A stretch of 64,000 nucleotides of DNA. Source: Deltaproteobacteria bacterium. Its GTDB lineage: Bacteria; Bdellovibrionota; UBA2394. The position numbers and the translations under genes were made by a program. This document shows positions 27,669-37,482 of this stretch, piece after piece (the stretch's first letter is position 1; every line of letters begins with the position of its first letter). Location of the stretch: assembly GCA_017302715.1 (NCBI GenBank), contig JAFLCD010000005.1:113976-177975 (forward strand). The letters are read 5' to 3'. The notes below the pieces were generated by a model, which did no database searches, had not been told where the DNA came from, and was given only the letters and a program-made list of their open reading frames with translations.

Positions 27669-27800
27669 AAACAGCGATAAACTCTCTTTTCAAAGCTTAA
27701 TTGCGACGGCCTACATAATCAGGAACATATTGCTAGGTTTTTGAGAATAGATTTAGCTGGATTAAGGGGGTTTTCCAAGTTAATTAGGGGCTCTCCATTT

Positions 27801-28769
27801 ATGAATTCGAGAACGAGATACGGGGTAAAACGAATTTTAGTGACTGGCGGAGCTGGTTTTCTGGGATCTCATCTATGCGAAAAATTACTGGCCATGGGTC
27901 ACGATGTTCTTTGCGTAGATAATTTTTATACCGGCACGAAAGAGAATGTTTCAAGTCTCATAGATCACCCTCGATTCGATCTGATGAGACATGATGTTAC
28001 CTTCCCGCTCTATGTGGAAGTCGATGAAATTTACAACCTGGCTTGCCCAGCATCTCCTGTTCATTATCAATTCGATCCTGTTCAAACAACGAAGACGAGT
28101 GTTCACGGAGCCATCAATATGCTCGGCCTTGCGAAACGCGTGAAAGCAAAAATTTTTCAAGCTTCAACCAGCGAAGTCTATGGCGATCCTAGTATGCATC
28201 CTCAGACCGAGGCTTATTGGGGAAATGTCAATCCGATTGGAATTCGATCTTGTTATGACGAAGGAAAGCGTTGTGCTGAAACTTTATTTTTTGATTATTT
28301 TCGTCAGCATAATTTAAAAATTAAAGTTGCTCGTATTTTTAATACATACGGTCCTCGAATGCATCCAAGTGATGGTCGGGTTGTTTCAAATTTTATTGTT
28401 CAAGCTCTACAAGAAAAGCCCATTACCATTTACGGCGAAGGAAAACAAACACGTTCGTTTTGTTACGTCGACGATCTCGTGGATGGAATCGTAAAACTCA
28501 TGGATTCATCTGATGAAGTGACTGGTCCTATTAATTTAGGAAATCCAGGTGAGTTTACAATGGTTGAACTTGCAAAAAAAGTTATTGAAATCACAAAATC
28601 TTCTTCGAAGCTTGTGTATGCCCCGCTGCCTGCAGATGATCCAAAGCAAAGATGCCCGGATATTAGTTTAGCGAAGTCCAAATTAGATTGGCAGCCACGA
28701 ATCGATCTTTCGACCGGTCTCGAACGAACGATCGATTATTTCAGAAAAAAATTAAGTCAGTCACTGTGA
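27801..28769 (+). CDS. UDP-glucuronate decarboxylase (UDP-xylose synthase)
   Basis: 322 residues. Typical UXS series: [75 protein letters not shown] (catalytic YxxxK), [21 protein letters not shown] and [15 protein letters not shown]. It turns UDP-glucuronate into UDP-xylose with bound NAD+. The open frame reaches back to TTG at 27741, but AGGGG lies ten bases before the ATG at 27801 and the fold begins there. It starts a plus-strand operon; its TGA overlaps the next ATG (TGATG is shared). Confidence 0.92.
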   Translation: MNSRTRYGVKRILVTGGAGFLGSHLCEKLLAMGHDVLCVDNFYTGTKENVSSLIDHPRFDLMRHDVTFPLYVEVDEIYNLACPASPVHYQFDPVQTTKTSVHGAINMLGLAKRVKAKIFQASTSEVYGDPSMHPQTEAYWGNVNPIGIRSCYDEGKRCAETLFFDYFRQHNLKIKVARIFNTYGPRMHPSDGRVVSNFIVQALQEKPITIYGEGKQTRSFCYVDDLVDGIVKLMDSSDEVTGPINLGNPGEFTMVELAKKVIEITKSSSKLVYAPLPADDPKQRCPDISLAKSKLDWQPRIDLSTGLERTIDYFRKKLSQSL

Positions 28770-29833
28770 TGAACACAATTTTAGTCACCGGCGGCGCGGG
28801 TTTTGTTGGATCTAATTTAGCTATCTCTTTTAAAAAAGAATTTCCGAAAGCTAAGGTCGTTGCCTTTGATAATTTAAAGCGACGCGGATCTGAATTAAAT
28901 TTAGTTAGGCTTAAAAATTCAGGAGTTGAGTTCGCTCATGGAGATATTCGAAACCGTGAAGACTTTGGTCAGGTCAAAAATTTTGATTTGCTTATCGAGT
29001 GTTCGGCCGAACCTTCCGTTCATGCTGGCTACGGAGAGTCTCCTGCTTATTTGATCGACACTAATCTTGGAGGCACTCTCAATTGTTTAGAAGCCGCTCG
29101 CCAGACAAATGCGAGTTTTATTTTTATGTCGACAAGTCGTGTTTATCCCATCAAAGGACTTAGTCAGTTAAAAATAAAAAATGCTGACACTCGATTTGTT
29201 TTGGATGAGTCAGATTCAGTTTTGGGAATTTCAAATCAAGGCATTAACGAGAATTTTTCTTTAGGCGGCAGCCGTTCGCTTTATGGCGCAACCAAATTGG
29301 CCTCTGAGCTGATGATTACAGAATACGCTGAGATGTATGGAATGCGCACTCTCATCAATCGCTGTGGCGTGATCGCGGGACCGTGGCAAATGGGTAAAGT
29401 CGATCAAGGTTTTATGGTTCTTTGGGTTGCACGCCACCTCTTTGGCGGAAAACTTACTTTTTGGGGTTATGGGGGTACTGGTCTTCAAGTACGTGACATC
29501 CTTCATATAGATGATTTTTCAGATTTAATAAAATTGCAGGTATCGCAAATCGATAAGCTGAGGGGCGAAGTCTTTAATATTGGTGGTGGGATTGACGTAA
29601 GTGTTTCTTTGCAAGAATTGACCTCCATCGTTCAAAATTTAACGCAAACGCAAATTCCTATTGAACGCATTACTGAGACTAGATCAGCGGATATTCCCTA
29701 TTATGTAAGCGATAATCAGAAAGTTCAAAAAATTCTCGGTTGGAAACCCCAGCGTTCGCGAGATAAGATCGTGAACGATATCGTAGAATGGGTTCGCGAA
29801 TATCAGACTCAATTAAAACCCATTCTAACCTAA
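28769..29833 (+). CDS. NAD-dependent epimerase/dehydratase, CDP-tyvelose (paratose) 2-epimerase-like
   Basis: About 354 residues, extended [83 protein letters not shown] (YxxxK) and QVRDILHIDDFSDLI. The 'LkRrGSE.Nl..L' and 'HGDIRN' blocks are those of CDP-paratose 2-epimerases (TyvE). In place of a standard 'NKVYG' this copy has TSRVYP. ATG at 28769 overlaps the upstream stop. It forms a tandem with a second member of the same subfamily, and no CDP-hexose synthesis gene is visible, so the substrate may be another nucleotide sugar. Confidence 0.78.
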   Translation: MNTILVTGGAGFVGSNLAISFKKEFPKAKVVAFDNLKRRGSELNLVRLKNSGVEFAHGDIRNREDFGQVKNFDLLIECSAEPSVHAGYGESPAYLIDTNLGGTLNCLEAARQTNASFIFMSTSRVYPIKGLSQLKIKNADTRFVLDESDSVLGISNQGINENFSLGGSRSLYGATKLASELMITEYAEMYGMRTLINRCGVIAGPWQMGKVDQGFMVLWVARHLFGGKLTFWGYGGTGLQVRDILHIDDFSDLIKLQVSQIDKLRGEVFNIGGGIDVSVSLQELTSIVQNLTQTQIPIERITETRSADIPYYVSDNQKVQKILGWKPQRSRDKIVNDIVEWVREYQTQLKPILT

Positions 29834-29863
29834 ATAGAATATCTTTCGAGCAAGGAGAAGAAG

Positions 29864-30937
29864 ATGTCGGTAGCATTGATTTCAGGATCTGCAGGTCTCA
29901 TTGGAGCGGAGGCAACTCGGTTTTTTGCAGCTAAAGGATTTCAAGTTGTCGGAATCGACAATGATATGCGCAAAGAATTTTTTGGCGCAGAAGCTTCAAC
30001 TGCGTGGAGTCGAGCAAAGCTTCAACAAGAATTAAAAAATTATACTCATATTGATGCTGATATTCGCGATGAAAAGGCGATGGAAAAAGTTTTTAAAGAG
30101 TATGGAAAAGATATTTCTATTATCATTCATACCGCGGCTCAGCCTTCTCATGATTGGGCGGCAAAAGATCCTTTTAAAGATTTTACAGTAAATGCAAATG
30201 GTACTTTAGTTCTGCTCGAGTTGACTCGAAAGTATTGTCCAGAGTCTGTTTTTATTTTTACTTCCACGAATAAAGTTTACGGCGACACGCCAAATTATCT
30301 TCCATTGGTTGAGACCGAAACGCGGTGGGAAATTGATTCTAAGCATCCTTACTTTGAAAGAGGAATCGATGAATCAATGAGCATAGATCAAAGTAAGCAT
30401 TCACTTTTTGGAGCTTCAAAAGTTGCAGCAGATGTTTTGGTTCAAGAGTACGGTCGTTATTTTGATATGAAGACAGCTTGTTTTCGTGGCGGATGTTTAA
30501 CTGGACCAGGCCATTCGGGAACTCAACTTCATGGATTTTTGTCTTATTTGATGAAATGTGCTTTTACTGGAAATCCATATACTGTTTTTGGATATAAAGG
30601 AAAACAGGTCCGAGATAATATTCACAGCTTCGATCTCGTAAATATGTTTTGGAATTTCTATCAAAATCCTCGATCAGGAGAAGTTTATAATGCCGGTGGA
30701 AGTCGACATTCTAATTGCTCAATGATCGAGGCGATTCATCTTTGCGAAGAAATTGTAGGCAAGAAAATGAATTGGTCTTATGCCGAATCAAATCGAATCG
30801 GAGATCATATTTGGTGGATCAGTGATGTTCAAAAATTTAAATCTCACTATCCCAACTGGAATTATAAATATTCTGTTAAGGATATTTTGACTGAAATATT
30901 TCAGGGATTTCAATCCAGCGAGAGACTTGTCGTTTAG
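29864..30937 (+). CDS. NAD-dependent epimerase/dehydratase, second CDP-paratose 2-epimerase-like SDR
   Basis: 357 residues: [18 protein letters not shown] (cofactor loop), [68 protein letters not shown], where the usual catalytic Tyr of YxxxK reads Phe (FGASK), [14 protein letters not shown] and [16 protein letters not shown]. The NKVYG and AAQPSHDWA blocks are typical of the TyvE/paratose-epimerase subgroup, and Phe is seen in some of its members. A strong AAGGAGAAG precedes the ATG. It follows its paralogue after 30 bases; the two may act in sequence or as a heteromer. Confidence 0.78.
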   Translation: MSVALISGSAGLIGAEATRFFAAKGFQVVGIDNDMRKEFFGAEASTAWSRAKLQQELKNYTHIDADIRDEKAMEKVFKEYGKDISIIIHTAAQPSHDWAAKDPFKDFTVNANGTLVLLELTRKYCPESVFIFTSTNKVYGDTPNYLPLVETETRWEIDSKHPYFERGIDESMSIDQSKHSLFGASKVAADVLVQEYGRYFDMKTACFRGGCLTGPGHSGTQLHGFLSYLMKCAFTGNPYTVFGYKGKQVRDNIHSFDLVNMFWNFYQNPRSGEVYNAGGSRHSNCSMIEAIHLCEEIVGKKMNWSYAESNRIGDHIWWISDVQKFKSHYPNWNYKYSVKDILTEIFQGFQSSERLVV

Positions 30938-30957
30938 AAGTAGAAGGCGAGTTTACT

Positions 30958-32259
30958 CTGAATAAGTCATCTCCACACATCGTCGCTATCTGTGATTGTG
31001 TTCCGCACTGCTACTATGGCGGCGGCGGAGTAACCATGTATTCAGCTGTTAGAGCGCTCAAAGAAGCGGGTGCGGAAGTAACTGTTCTTGCTCTAGGCCC
31101 AAGTTTACAAAATGGAAATAAAACTGAGGATTTTCATATCCAGCATCTTAAGAATGATTTGGGCATTCGATTTGAAATCATTTCTCAGTCGCCGAGGATT
31201 AAAAATAAAAAAAAGAATTTCCTTAAGCATTTTTTTCCATCCGAAATTGATTTGCTCCCCGCTATTCAAAATCGATCATTAGTAAGTGCGAAGTTGGATG
31301 AGCTCAAGCCCGATGGTATTTTGGCCTATCATTGGGATGCTTTGGCTTCAGTCTATCAATTATATAACGCTCCCAAGCTTGGATTAGTTGGCGATCCAAT
31401 GCATTTGCCCCAGCTTTTTCGAAAAGAATTAAACTCTCGATATAAAATGGATTCTCTTCGCTTAGAAATGCGAGGTTCATTTAGAGATTTCATTCGCACA
31501 CCTCAGCAAATCAAGCTGATGCAGAAATTAATGAATGATTGCGATCAAAGTGGAGCATTTGCCGCTCATCACTCTGAGATGTTTCAAGAGCTAGGAGTTA
31601 AAAATTGTCATTATTTTAGAACGCCTACACCTGATCCAATCACTTTAGATTCTTCGAAGTATCTTAAATCTAAAAAGCTAAAAATTTTACACATCGGTCA
31701 TCTTCAAGGAATTGCAACTCTTTCGGGAGTAGAGCTAATAGCAAACGAGATTTTACCTATTTTAGATCAGAAGCTTGGACAGAATGGTTTTGAGATTCAC
31801 TTAGTAGGTGGATATTTTGATTTGATCCCAGAGGGACTTAAGAAAAAATTACTGCATCCATCCGTAAAAATTCGTGGTCAGATTAATCCTCCAGATTCTG
31901 AATTTTTTTCTTCGCATCTTATTTTAGTTCCCACGCCTATTGAATTAGGCATTCGAGTGCGAATCATTACTGCCTTTTCTTTCGGCACTTGCATTGTGGC
32001 GCATATCGCCAATAAAAAAGGAATTCCTGAACTGAACCACCTAGAAAATGCAATGCTTGGAAGTAGTGGAGAAGAATTAGCCGCGCACTGCTTAGAAGTT
32101 TTTAAAAATCCTAGCTTGAGAGAAAACTTGGAAAAAGAATCTAGAAATACTTATGAAAAGTATTTTGCTCTTGATGTTGCAGGAAAAGCAATCAGCGATG
32201 CTCTTCAGTCTTTGGTGAGAGAGCGGAAAGATTTTAATTCTTCTCCAGTTACAAACTAA
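30958..32259 (+). CDS. Glycosyltransferase family 4-like, probably initiated at CTG
   Basis: The first ATG (31036) would give 407 residues but drops the essential first Rossmann strand and glycine loop. The same frame upstream reads HIVAICDCVPHCYYGGGGVT, a normal GT-B N-terminus, with no ATG, GTG or TTG after the last in-frame stop (30892-30894). CTG at 30958 has AGAAGG ten bases upstream and gives 433 residues. The donor domain shows LKILHIGHLQGIATLSGVELI and LVPTPIELGIRVRIITAFSFGTCIVAH; the usual EX7E is not obvious. Family call moderate, start call inferred. It closes the plus-strand operon with the two SDRs. Confidence 0.7.
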   Translation: MNKSSPHIVAICDCVPHCYYGGGGVTMYSAVRALKEAGAEVTVLALGPSLQNGNKTEDFHIQHLKNDLGIRFEIISQSPRIKNKKKNFLKHFFPSEIDLLPAIQNRSLVSAKLDELKPDGILAYHWDALASVYQLYNAPKLGLVGDPMHLPQLFRKELNSRYKMDSLRLEMRGSFRDFIRTPQQIKLMQKLMNDCDQSGAFAAHHSEMFQELGVKNCHYFRTPTPDPITLDSSKYLKSKKLKILHIGHLQGIATLSGVELIANEILPILDQKLGQNGFEIHLVGGYFDLIPEGLKKKLLHPSVKIRGQINPPDSEFFSSHLILVPTPIELGIRVRIITAFSFGTCIVAHIANKKGIPELNHLENAMLGSSGEELAAHCLEVFKNPSLRENLEKESRNTYEKYFALDVAGKAISDALQSLVRERKDFNSSPVTN

Positions 32260-32268
32260 TATTTTAAG

Positions 32269-33294
32269 TCACTGTACTGCAGCTTGATTTCGACCTTTTA
32301 ATCCATAAACTTGCTTTTCAATTACAGCCATATCAGAATCGCACATAATTTTGACAAGTTGTTCAAAGCCGACTTTAGGTTTCCATCCCAATTTTTTACG
32401 AGCTTTTGTGGCGTCTCCTAAAAGCAAATCAACTTCAGTAGGTCTAAAATATTTTGGATCGATCTCGACATGTTTTTCCCAATCAAGTTTCAAATGTTTG
32501 CCAGCAATTTCTAAAAATTCTCGAACGGAATGGGTCTCGCCCGTGGCAATGACATAATCCTCGGCTTCTTTTTGTTGAAGCATTAACCACATGGCCTCAA
32601 CATAATCTTTGGCATGTCCCCAATCCCGCTTGGCATCGAGGTTTCCGAGAAATAATTTTTCTTGCAGTCCATGTTTAATTCTCGCCAAAGCTAAAGTAAT
32701 CTTTCGAGTAACGAAGGTTTCGCCACGTCGTTCGGACTCGTGATTAAACAAAATCCCATTTACAGCAAACATATTGTAAGCTTCGCGATAATTTTGTGTG
32801 ATATAAAACGCATAAGCTTTCGCTGCAGCATAAGGCGAGCGCGGATAAAAAGGAGTGTTCTCCGTTTGAGGCGTCTCTACAACCTTGCCATAAAGTTCGG
32901 AGCTTGAAGCTTGATAAAATTTTGTATTATTGAGCCCTGCTTCTCGCAAGCCCTCAAGAAGACGAATCGTTCCAAGGCCAGTTACGTCCGCGGTATATTC
33001 AGGAATATCAAATGAAACTCGCACATGACTTTGAGCTGCCAAATTATAAACTTCGTCTGGCCCAATGGTTCGAATCAAATGATTAAGAGAACTTGCATCA
33101 TTTAAATCTCCATATACTAATCTCAGTTTCGGATGCGGAACATGTGGATCTTCATAGAGGTGATCGATTCGGCTGGTGTTAAAACTAGAAGCTCTTCGAA
33201 TCATTCCGTAAACTTGATAACCTTTTTCAATTAAAAGTTCGGCAAGATAACTACCATCTTGCCCGGTGATGCCGGTAATAAATGCTTTTTTCAT
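32269..33294 (-). CDS. gmd: GDP-mannose 4,6-dehydratase
   Basis: 341 residues, complete. Seen: [102 protein letters not shown] (YxxxK) and [17 protein letters not shown], all diagnostic of Gmd. It converts GDP-D-mannose to GDP-4-keto-6-deoxymannose, the precursor of GDP-L-fucose and others. Its ATG overlaps the stop of fcl upstream by 4 bases. The C-terminus ([14 protein letters not shown]) is standard. Confidence 0.95.
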   Translation of the reverse strand: MKKAFITGITGQDGSYLAELLIEKGYQVYGMIRRASSFNTSRIDHLYEDPHVPHPKLRLVYGDLNDASSLNHLIRTIGPDEVYNLAAQSHVRVSFDIPEYTADVTGLGTIRLLEGLREAGLNNTKFYQASSSELYGKVVETPQTENTPFYPRSPYAAAKAYAFYITQNYREAYNMFAVNGILFNHESERRGETFVTRKITLALARIKHGLQEKLFLGNLDAKRDWGHAKDYVEAMWLMLQQKEAEDYVIATGETHSVREFLEIAGKHLKLDWEKHVEIDPKYFRPTEVDLLLGDATKARKKLGWKPKVGFEQLVKIMCDSDMAVIEKQVYGLKGRNQAAVQ

Positions 33295-34268
33295 TTGTTG
33301 ATTACTTTCCGAGTTTCGCCCTGACTAACTTGAGTAAATTTTCTTATCGCATCCGGAAGTGTCGATCTTAAGCCATCTTCCAAGCTGATCGTGGGTTTCC
33401 ATCCAAGTTTTTTCATTTTGGAAGAATCCATGACTTTGCGAGCGACGCCATCGGGTTTTGAAGAGTCCCAAATAATTTCGCCTTTAAAGTCTGCGACTTT
33501 ACAAATCAAAGTCGCCAAATCTTGAATAGTAATTTCTTCTTCAGATCCAACGTTAATCATTTCAGCGTCATTATATTTTTCTAAACAAGTTAAAACCGCT
33601 TCACCTAAATCATCGGTATGTAAAAATTCTCTTTTTACTTTTCCTGTTCCCCAAAGGGTAACTGATTTTGCATTTTCAGCTTTGGCTTTTAAAATTTTTA
33701 AAAACATGGCGGGTACTACATGTGAATTTTCAAAATCGTAGTAATCATTTGGGCCGTACATATTGGTTGGCATGATCGATATAAAATTTTTCGAATATTG
33801 TTTTCGATAAGCTTGGCAAAGTTTAATCCCTGCGACTTTTGCAAGTGCATACCATTCGTTTGTTGGTTCAAAGGGGCCGCTTAAAAGTTGATCCTCAGTC
33901 AGAGGATAGCGAGCCATTTTTGGATAAATGCAAGAGCTGCCCAAAAAAACAAGTTTCTCAACATTATTTTCTGCAGCGGCCGAAATCACATTGCATTGGA
34001 TCTGAATATTTTCGAGCATGAATTCAACGGGAAAAGTGGAGTTTGCGCCAATGCCACCGACTTTTGCGGCAGCTAAAACGACGTAATTTGGCTTCTGTTC
34101 TTTAAAAAATTTTTTAGTGGCTTCAGCGTCTCTTAGATCAACTTCTTGACGAGTGCGGGTGACTAAATTTTTAAAGCCGTGGCGATCCAAAGTTCGAACA
34201 ATTCCAGAACCCACAAGCCCTCGATGGCCAGCTATATAAATCTTTGAATTTTTATCCATATTTGACAT
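33291..34268 (-). CDS. fcl: GDP-L-fucose synthase
   Basis: About 325 residues, matching Escherichia coli Fcl in length. Seen: [56 protein letters not shown] (Ser/Cys), [14 protein letters not shown] (YxxxK), [20 protein letters not shown] and [13 protein letters not shown]. It epimerises and reduces GDP-4-keto-6-deoxymannose to GDP-L-fucose with NADPH. The open frame reaches 34343, which would abut the divergent gene; ATG at 34268 or 34259 is more likely, as the extra residues are unlike Fcl. First gene of the fcl-gmd pair. Confidence 0.93.
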   Translation of the reverse strand: MSNMDKNSKIYIAGHRGLVGSGIVRTLDRHGFKNLVTRTRQEVDLRDAEATKKFFKEQKPNYVVLAAAKVGGIGANSTFPVEFMLENIQIQCNVISAAAENNVEKLVFLGSSCIYPKMARYPLTEDQLLSGPFEPTNEWYALAKVAGIKLCQAYRKQYSKNFISIMPTNMYGPNDYYDFENSHVVPAMFLKILKAKAENAKSVTLWGTGKVKREFLHTDDLGEAVLTCLEKYNDAEMINVGSEEEITIQDLATLICKVADFKGEIIWDSSKPDGVARKVMDSSKMKKLGWKPTISLEDGLRSTLPDAIRKFTQVSQGETRKVINK

Positions 34269-34343
34269 CGAACTTAACAAGCTAAAACAGCTATTTAAAA
34301 AAGAAAACGAAAGAATCATACTGAACTCGAGAGTGAAAAGCAT

Positions 34344-35759
34344 ATGAGACAGCAGGCGAAACCCACCGAAAAGGTCACCATTCTAGGAGCTGGCCCGTGC
34401 GGATTGGGAGCGGCTTGGCGGCTTAAGGAGCGCGGATTTGAGGGCTTTGAAATTTTCGAGGCAGTAGATCATGCCGGGGGATTGGCTTCGAGCTTTGTCG
34501 ATTCGCAAGGCTTCACTTGGGATATTGGTGGGCATGTTCAATTTTCTCATTACGAAGATTTTGATCGAGTGATGGAGATTGCTCTGCCGAATGGTTGGCT
34601 CGAGCATTCTCGTGAATCTTGGGTTTGGATTCGTGATAGATTCGTCGCTTATCCATTTCAAAATAATTTTTGGAAACTCGATGAAGCCGAGCGCCAATTA
34701 TGTTTGGACGGACTTGAAGCTGTGAATAAAGCACAAAAATCTGGCGCGACCATGCGACCAAAAAATTTTGATGAATGGATTGATCAAAGTTTTGGCGCGG
34801 GAATCGCTGATATTTTTTTAAAACCTTATAATAAAAAAGTTTGGGCTTATGCTCCTGAAAAATTGAGCTGTTCTTGGATGGGCGAGCGAGTCGCTACAAT
34901 AGATCTCGATAAAATTAAAAAAAATCTTAACGAAAAAAAAGATGAAGTCAGTTGGGGGCCTAACGCAAAATTTCAGTTCCCCAAAAAAGGTGGAACAGGC
35001 GCTATTTGGAAATCTGTCGCTGAAAAAATTGGTATTCAAAAAATAAAATTTAAAAAACGACTGCAAAAAATAGATACAAAAACAAAAACTTTATTTTTTG
35101 AGGATGGTAGCTCTCAAAAATATGAAATTCTTCTTTCGACTTTGTCGCTCAACCATTTGATGGAGTCCGCTAAGTTATCTATGAAAGATAAGCTTCTATT
35201 TTCAGATTCTCATATCATTGGCATAGGACTTCGTGGTCAGCCACCTGAGCACCTTCGCAAAAAATCATGGATGTATTTTCCTGAAGATAATTGTCCTTTT
35301 TATAGAGTGACAGTTTTTTCGAATTATTCTCCAGCGAATGTTCCTGATTCAAAAACGACATGGAGTTTAATGTGCGAAACTTCTTCTTCGACTGATAAAT
35401 CAGTAGACGAACAAAAATTAATCGAAAATACGATTCAGGGGCTTATCAATTCAAAGCTCATCACCAAGAGCGATGAGATCATTTCAAAATGGAGCTATGT
35501 GGCAAGGCCTGGCTATCCAACTCCTAGTTTAAATCGAGACGAAATCGTCGAAGATGCTTTTTCTCAACTCAAAGAGCATCAAATTTATTCGCGCGGAAGA
35601 TTTGGCGCATGGAAATACGAAGTTTCTAATCAGGATCACACCTTCATGCAGGGGTTCGAGTGGGCCGACTGGTTTTTAAATGGAACTGAAGAGCAGACCG
35701 TGAACTTTCCGCAATTAGTAAACGCATCAGGAAAGCGATCTTTACGAACGCCAAACTAG
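34344..35759 (+). CDS. FAD-dependent NAD(P)-binding oxidoreductase, UDP-galactopyranose-mutase/protoporphyrinogen-oxidase-like
   Basis: 471 residues. N-terminal FAD site: VTILGAGPCGLGAAWRLKERG, EIFEAVDHAGGLASSF, FTWDIGGHVQFSHYEDF. Further: FLKPYNKKVWAYAPEKLS, resembling the 'ytekqWg' stretch of UGM, and FPKKGGTGAIWKSVAEKI, as in HemY-type proteins. The C-terminus GRFGAWKYEVSNQDHTFMQGFEWADW is like UGM-type C-termini found in LPS clusters. It is probably a sugar-nucleotide or lipid flavoenzyme, distinct from the Glf at 20904. GAGAG lies upstream of the ATG. It leads a plus-strand operon with another flavoprotein and a methyltransferase. Confidence 0.7.
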   Translation: MRQQAKPTEKVTILGAGPCGLGAAWRLKERGFEGFEIFEAVDHAGGLASSFVDSQGFTWDIGGHVQFSHYEDFDRVMEIALPNGWLEHSRESWVWIRDRFVAYPFQNNFWKLDEAERQLCLDGLEAVNKAQKSGATMRPKNFDEWIDQSFGAGIADIFLKPYNKKVWAYAPEKLSCSWMGERVATIDLDKIKKNLNEKKDEVSWGPNAKFQFPKKGGTGAIWKSVAEKIGIQKIKFKKRLQKIDTKTKTLFFEDGSSQKYEILLSTLSLNHLMESAKLSMKDKLLFSDSHIIGIGLRGQPPEHLRKKSWMYFPEDNCPFYRVTVFSNYSPANVPDSKTTWSLMCETSSSTDKSVDEQKLIENTIQGLINSKLITKSDEIISKWSYVARPGYPTPSLNRDEIVEDAFSQLKEHQIYSRGRFGAWKYEVSNQDHTFMQGFEWADWFLNGTEEQTVNFPQLVNASGKRSLRTPN

Positions 35760-35791
35760 AAAAAGAAAGTCTTCGAAGGTAAATTAGAGGA

Positions 35792-36760
35792 ATGAAAATC
35801 ATCGCCATCGGTGCAGGCCCAGGAGGAATTGCTACCGCCATTGAGGCGATTGAGATGGGAATGAAATCTGAGGACATTCTCATCTTAGAAAAAGGCGAAG
35901 TGCCGATCGATGCGATTCGAAAATTTTATCCGGATAAAAAAATGACGATCGCTAATTATAAAGGTTTGCCTACCTCGACCGAGGGGCATTTGCCGATTTT
36001 TCCGGATCTGACGAAGGCCCAAACTCTCATTTATTTTGATGATCTTATTAAAAAATATAATTTGCAGGTAAAATATAAATCTGAAGTTCACAAAGTTCAG
36101 AAAGTTGGAGACGGCTTCGAAGTTTTTTTCAATAAAGAAAAAGTTTTAGGTAAAACGGTTGCCATCGGGATTGGAATTTTGGGAAGACCGAATAAGCCTT
36201 CGTACAAACTACCTTCTTCTTTAAGAAATCATCTACTCTACGATATGACTTCTCAAAAAATTTCTGAGCACAAAGTTTTAGTGGTGGGCGGCGGTGATAC
36301 CTCTTCTGAATATTGTCAGATCCTCGTTCAAGAAAATAACGATGTGACGCTGGTCTATCGAGGGGCTCAATTCAATCGTATGATGGATCAAAATGCAAAA
36401 GCTGTGGATGAACTGTCAAAATCTCAGAAGATGAAAGTCTTTTTGAACTCCGACATTAAGGAAATCGAAGATCGAGATGGAAAACCCTTTGTGATCTCTG
36501 CAGACGAAACAAAATTTTCTTCAGGCGCTTACGATAAGGTTATTTTTTCAATTGGCGGGTCGACGCCATTGAATTTTCTGATGACGACTGGGATTGAATG
36601 CGAAAATAATTGGCCTAAATATGGGAGTTCAGGCGAAACGAATTTGCCGGGAGCCTATTTGGTTGGCGATTTAGCTGTCGGAAAAACGGGAGGCTCGATC
36701 ATTACGGCTTATAATTCGGCGTTTCGCACCGTTAAGCATATTCAGGAGTATCTCAAATGA
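35792..36760 (+). CDS. NAD(P)/FAD-dependent oxidoreductase (thioredoxin-reductase-like fold, no CxxC)
   Basis: 322 residues with two dinucleotide-binding motifs: MKIIAIGAGPGGIATAIEA for FAD and HKVLVVGGGDTSSEYCQIL for NAD(P)H, and a late GAYLVGDLAVGKTGGSIITAYNSA where FAD is closed in. The order is that of the pyridine-nucleotide-disulfide/YpdA-like family. No CxxC redox pair is present, so it is not a thioredoxin reductase; a ferredoxin- or flavin-transferring reductase is more likely. It lies 32 bases after the UGM-like gene and its stop overlaps the methyltransferase ATG. It might recycle the flavin of its upstream neighbour. Confidence 0.75.
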   Translation: MKIIAIGAGPGGIATAIEAIEMGMKSEDILILEKGEVPIDAIRKFYPDKKMTIANYKGLPTSTEGHLPIFPDLTKAQTLIYFDDLIKKYNLQVKYKSEVHKVQKVGDGFEVFFNKEKVLGKTVAIGIGILGRPNKPSYKLPSSLRNHLLYDMTSQKISEHKVLVVGGGDTSSEYCQILVQENNDVTLVYRGAQFNRMMDQNAKAVDELSKSQKMKVFLNSDIKEIEDRDGKPFVISADETKFSSGAYDKVIFSIGGSTPLNFLMTTGIECENNWPKYGSSGETNLPGAYLVGDLAVGKTGGSIITAYNSAFRTVKHIQEYLK

Positions 36761-37482
36761 TCTCTGGCTATCATGCCAACGTCGCCGAGCATTACGAAAA
36801 ATTTCCTTATCCATCTTATCCTTGGTTTGCGTCTGCTTCTTGGAAGCAATTGCAAGCTGTCGATTGCCAGACTTGGGGAGCTTCTCACGAGATAAAAGAT
36901 ATTTGGATTGCGGGTTGCGGAACGATTTCGCCTTTGATGTTCGGTCGGCGTAATTTTATGTCGAAGATTCTTGCTTCGGATTTATCAGAGTCCGCACTCC
37001 AGATTTGTCAGAGGCGGCTTAGAATTTACGGAATGAGAAATGTGCAATTAAAATGCGAAGATATTTTTGAAGCTAATTATTCTGAAAAATTTGATGCGAT
37101 AGATTCTTACGGAGTTATTCATCACACGGTTTCTCCTGTTCGATCTCTTGATAAATTGGTCACGGCACTTAAGCCTGGAGGAATTTTAAGGCTGATGGTC
37201 TATTCTCAAGAAGCTCGAGAGCAGATTGAAAATTTAAGATCTGAAGTAAAAGAAAAAAAACTTTCTGAAATTTCGGATGTGAAAAAGTTTTTAGCAGAGA
37301 GAGTAGCTCAGCCCTCGGGAGATCTTAAAAACTCTGCAGGAATTGCAGATGCACTTTTAAATCCTATTGTTCACACCTACACTCGTAAACAATTTGAAGA
37401 TTTACTTGCAGCCGAAGCTCGATTGCGAGTTTTGAAGATCGAAGATTCTAAAAACTTCGTCGCTTTTTGTCTTAAGCTTTAG
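36757..37482 (+). CDS. Class I SAM-dependent methyltransferase
   Basis: 241 residues. It opens with AEHYEKFPYPSYPWFASASW, a segment seen before the core of a family of methyltransferases found with TPR proteins; the core has IWIAGCGTISPLMFGRRNF (motif I), ILASDLSESALQICQRRL and YGVIHHTVSPVRSLDKLVTALKPGGILRLMVYS (post II). Its ATG overlaps the upstream oxidoreductase stop (ATGA), and its 3' end overlaps the convergent gene by 11 bases. The substrate is unknown; the pairing with two flavoproteins suggests it acts on their product. Confidence 0.75.
   Translation: MISGYHANVAEHYEKFPYPSYPWFASASWKQLQAVDCQTWGASHEIKDIWIAGCGTISPLMFGRRNFMSKILASDLSESALQICQRRLRIYGMRNVQLKCEDIFEANYSEKFDAIDSYGVIHHTVSPVRSLDKLVTALKPGGILRLMVYSQEAREQIENLRSEVKEKKLSEISDVKKFLAERVAQPSGDLKNSAGIADALLNPIVHTYTRKQFEDLLAAEARLRVLKIEDSKNFVAFCLKL

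Noticed and set aside
32260..32268. Possible terminator between the GT4 and gmd genes
   Set aside because: The nine bases contain no stem; nothing supports a terminator.
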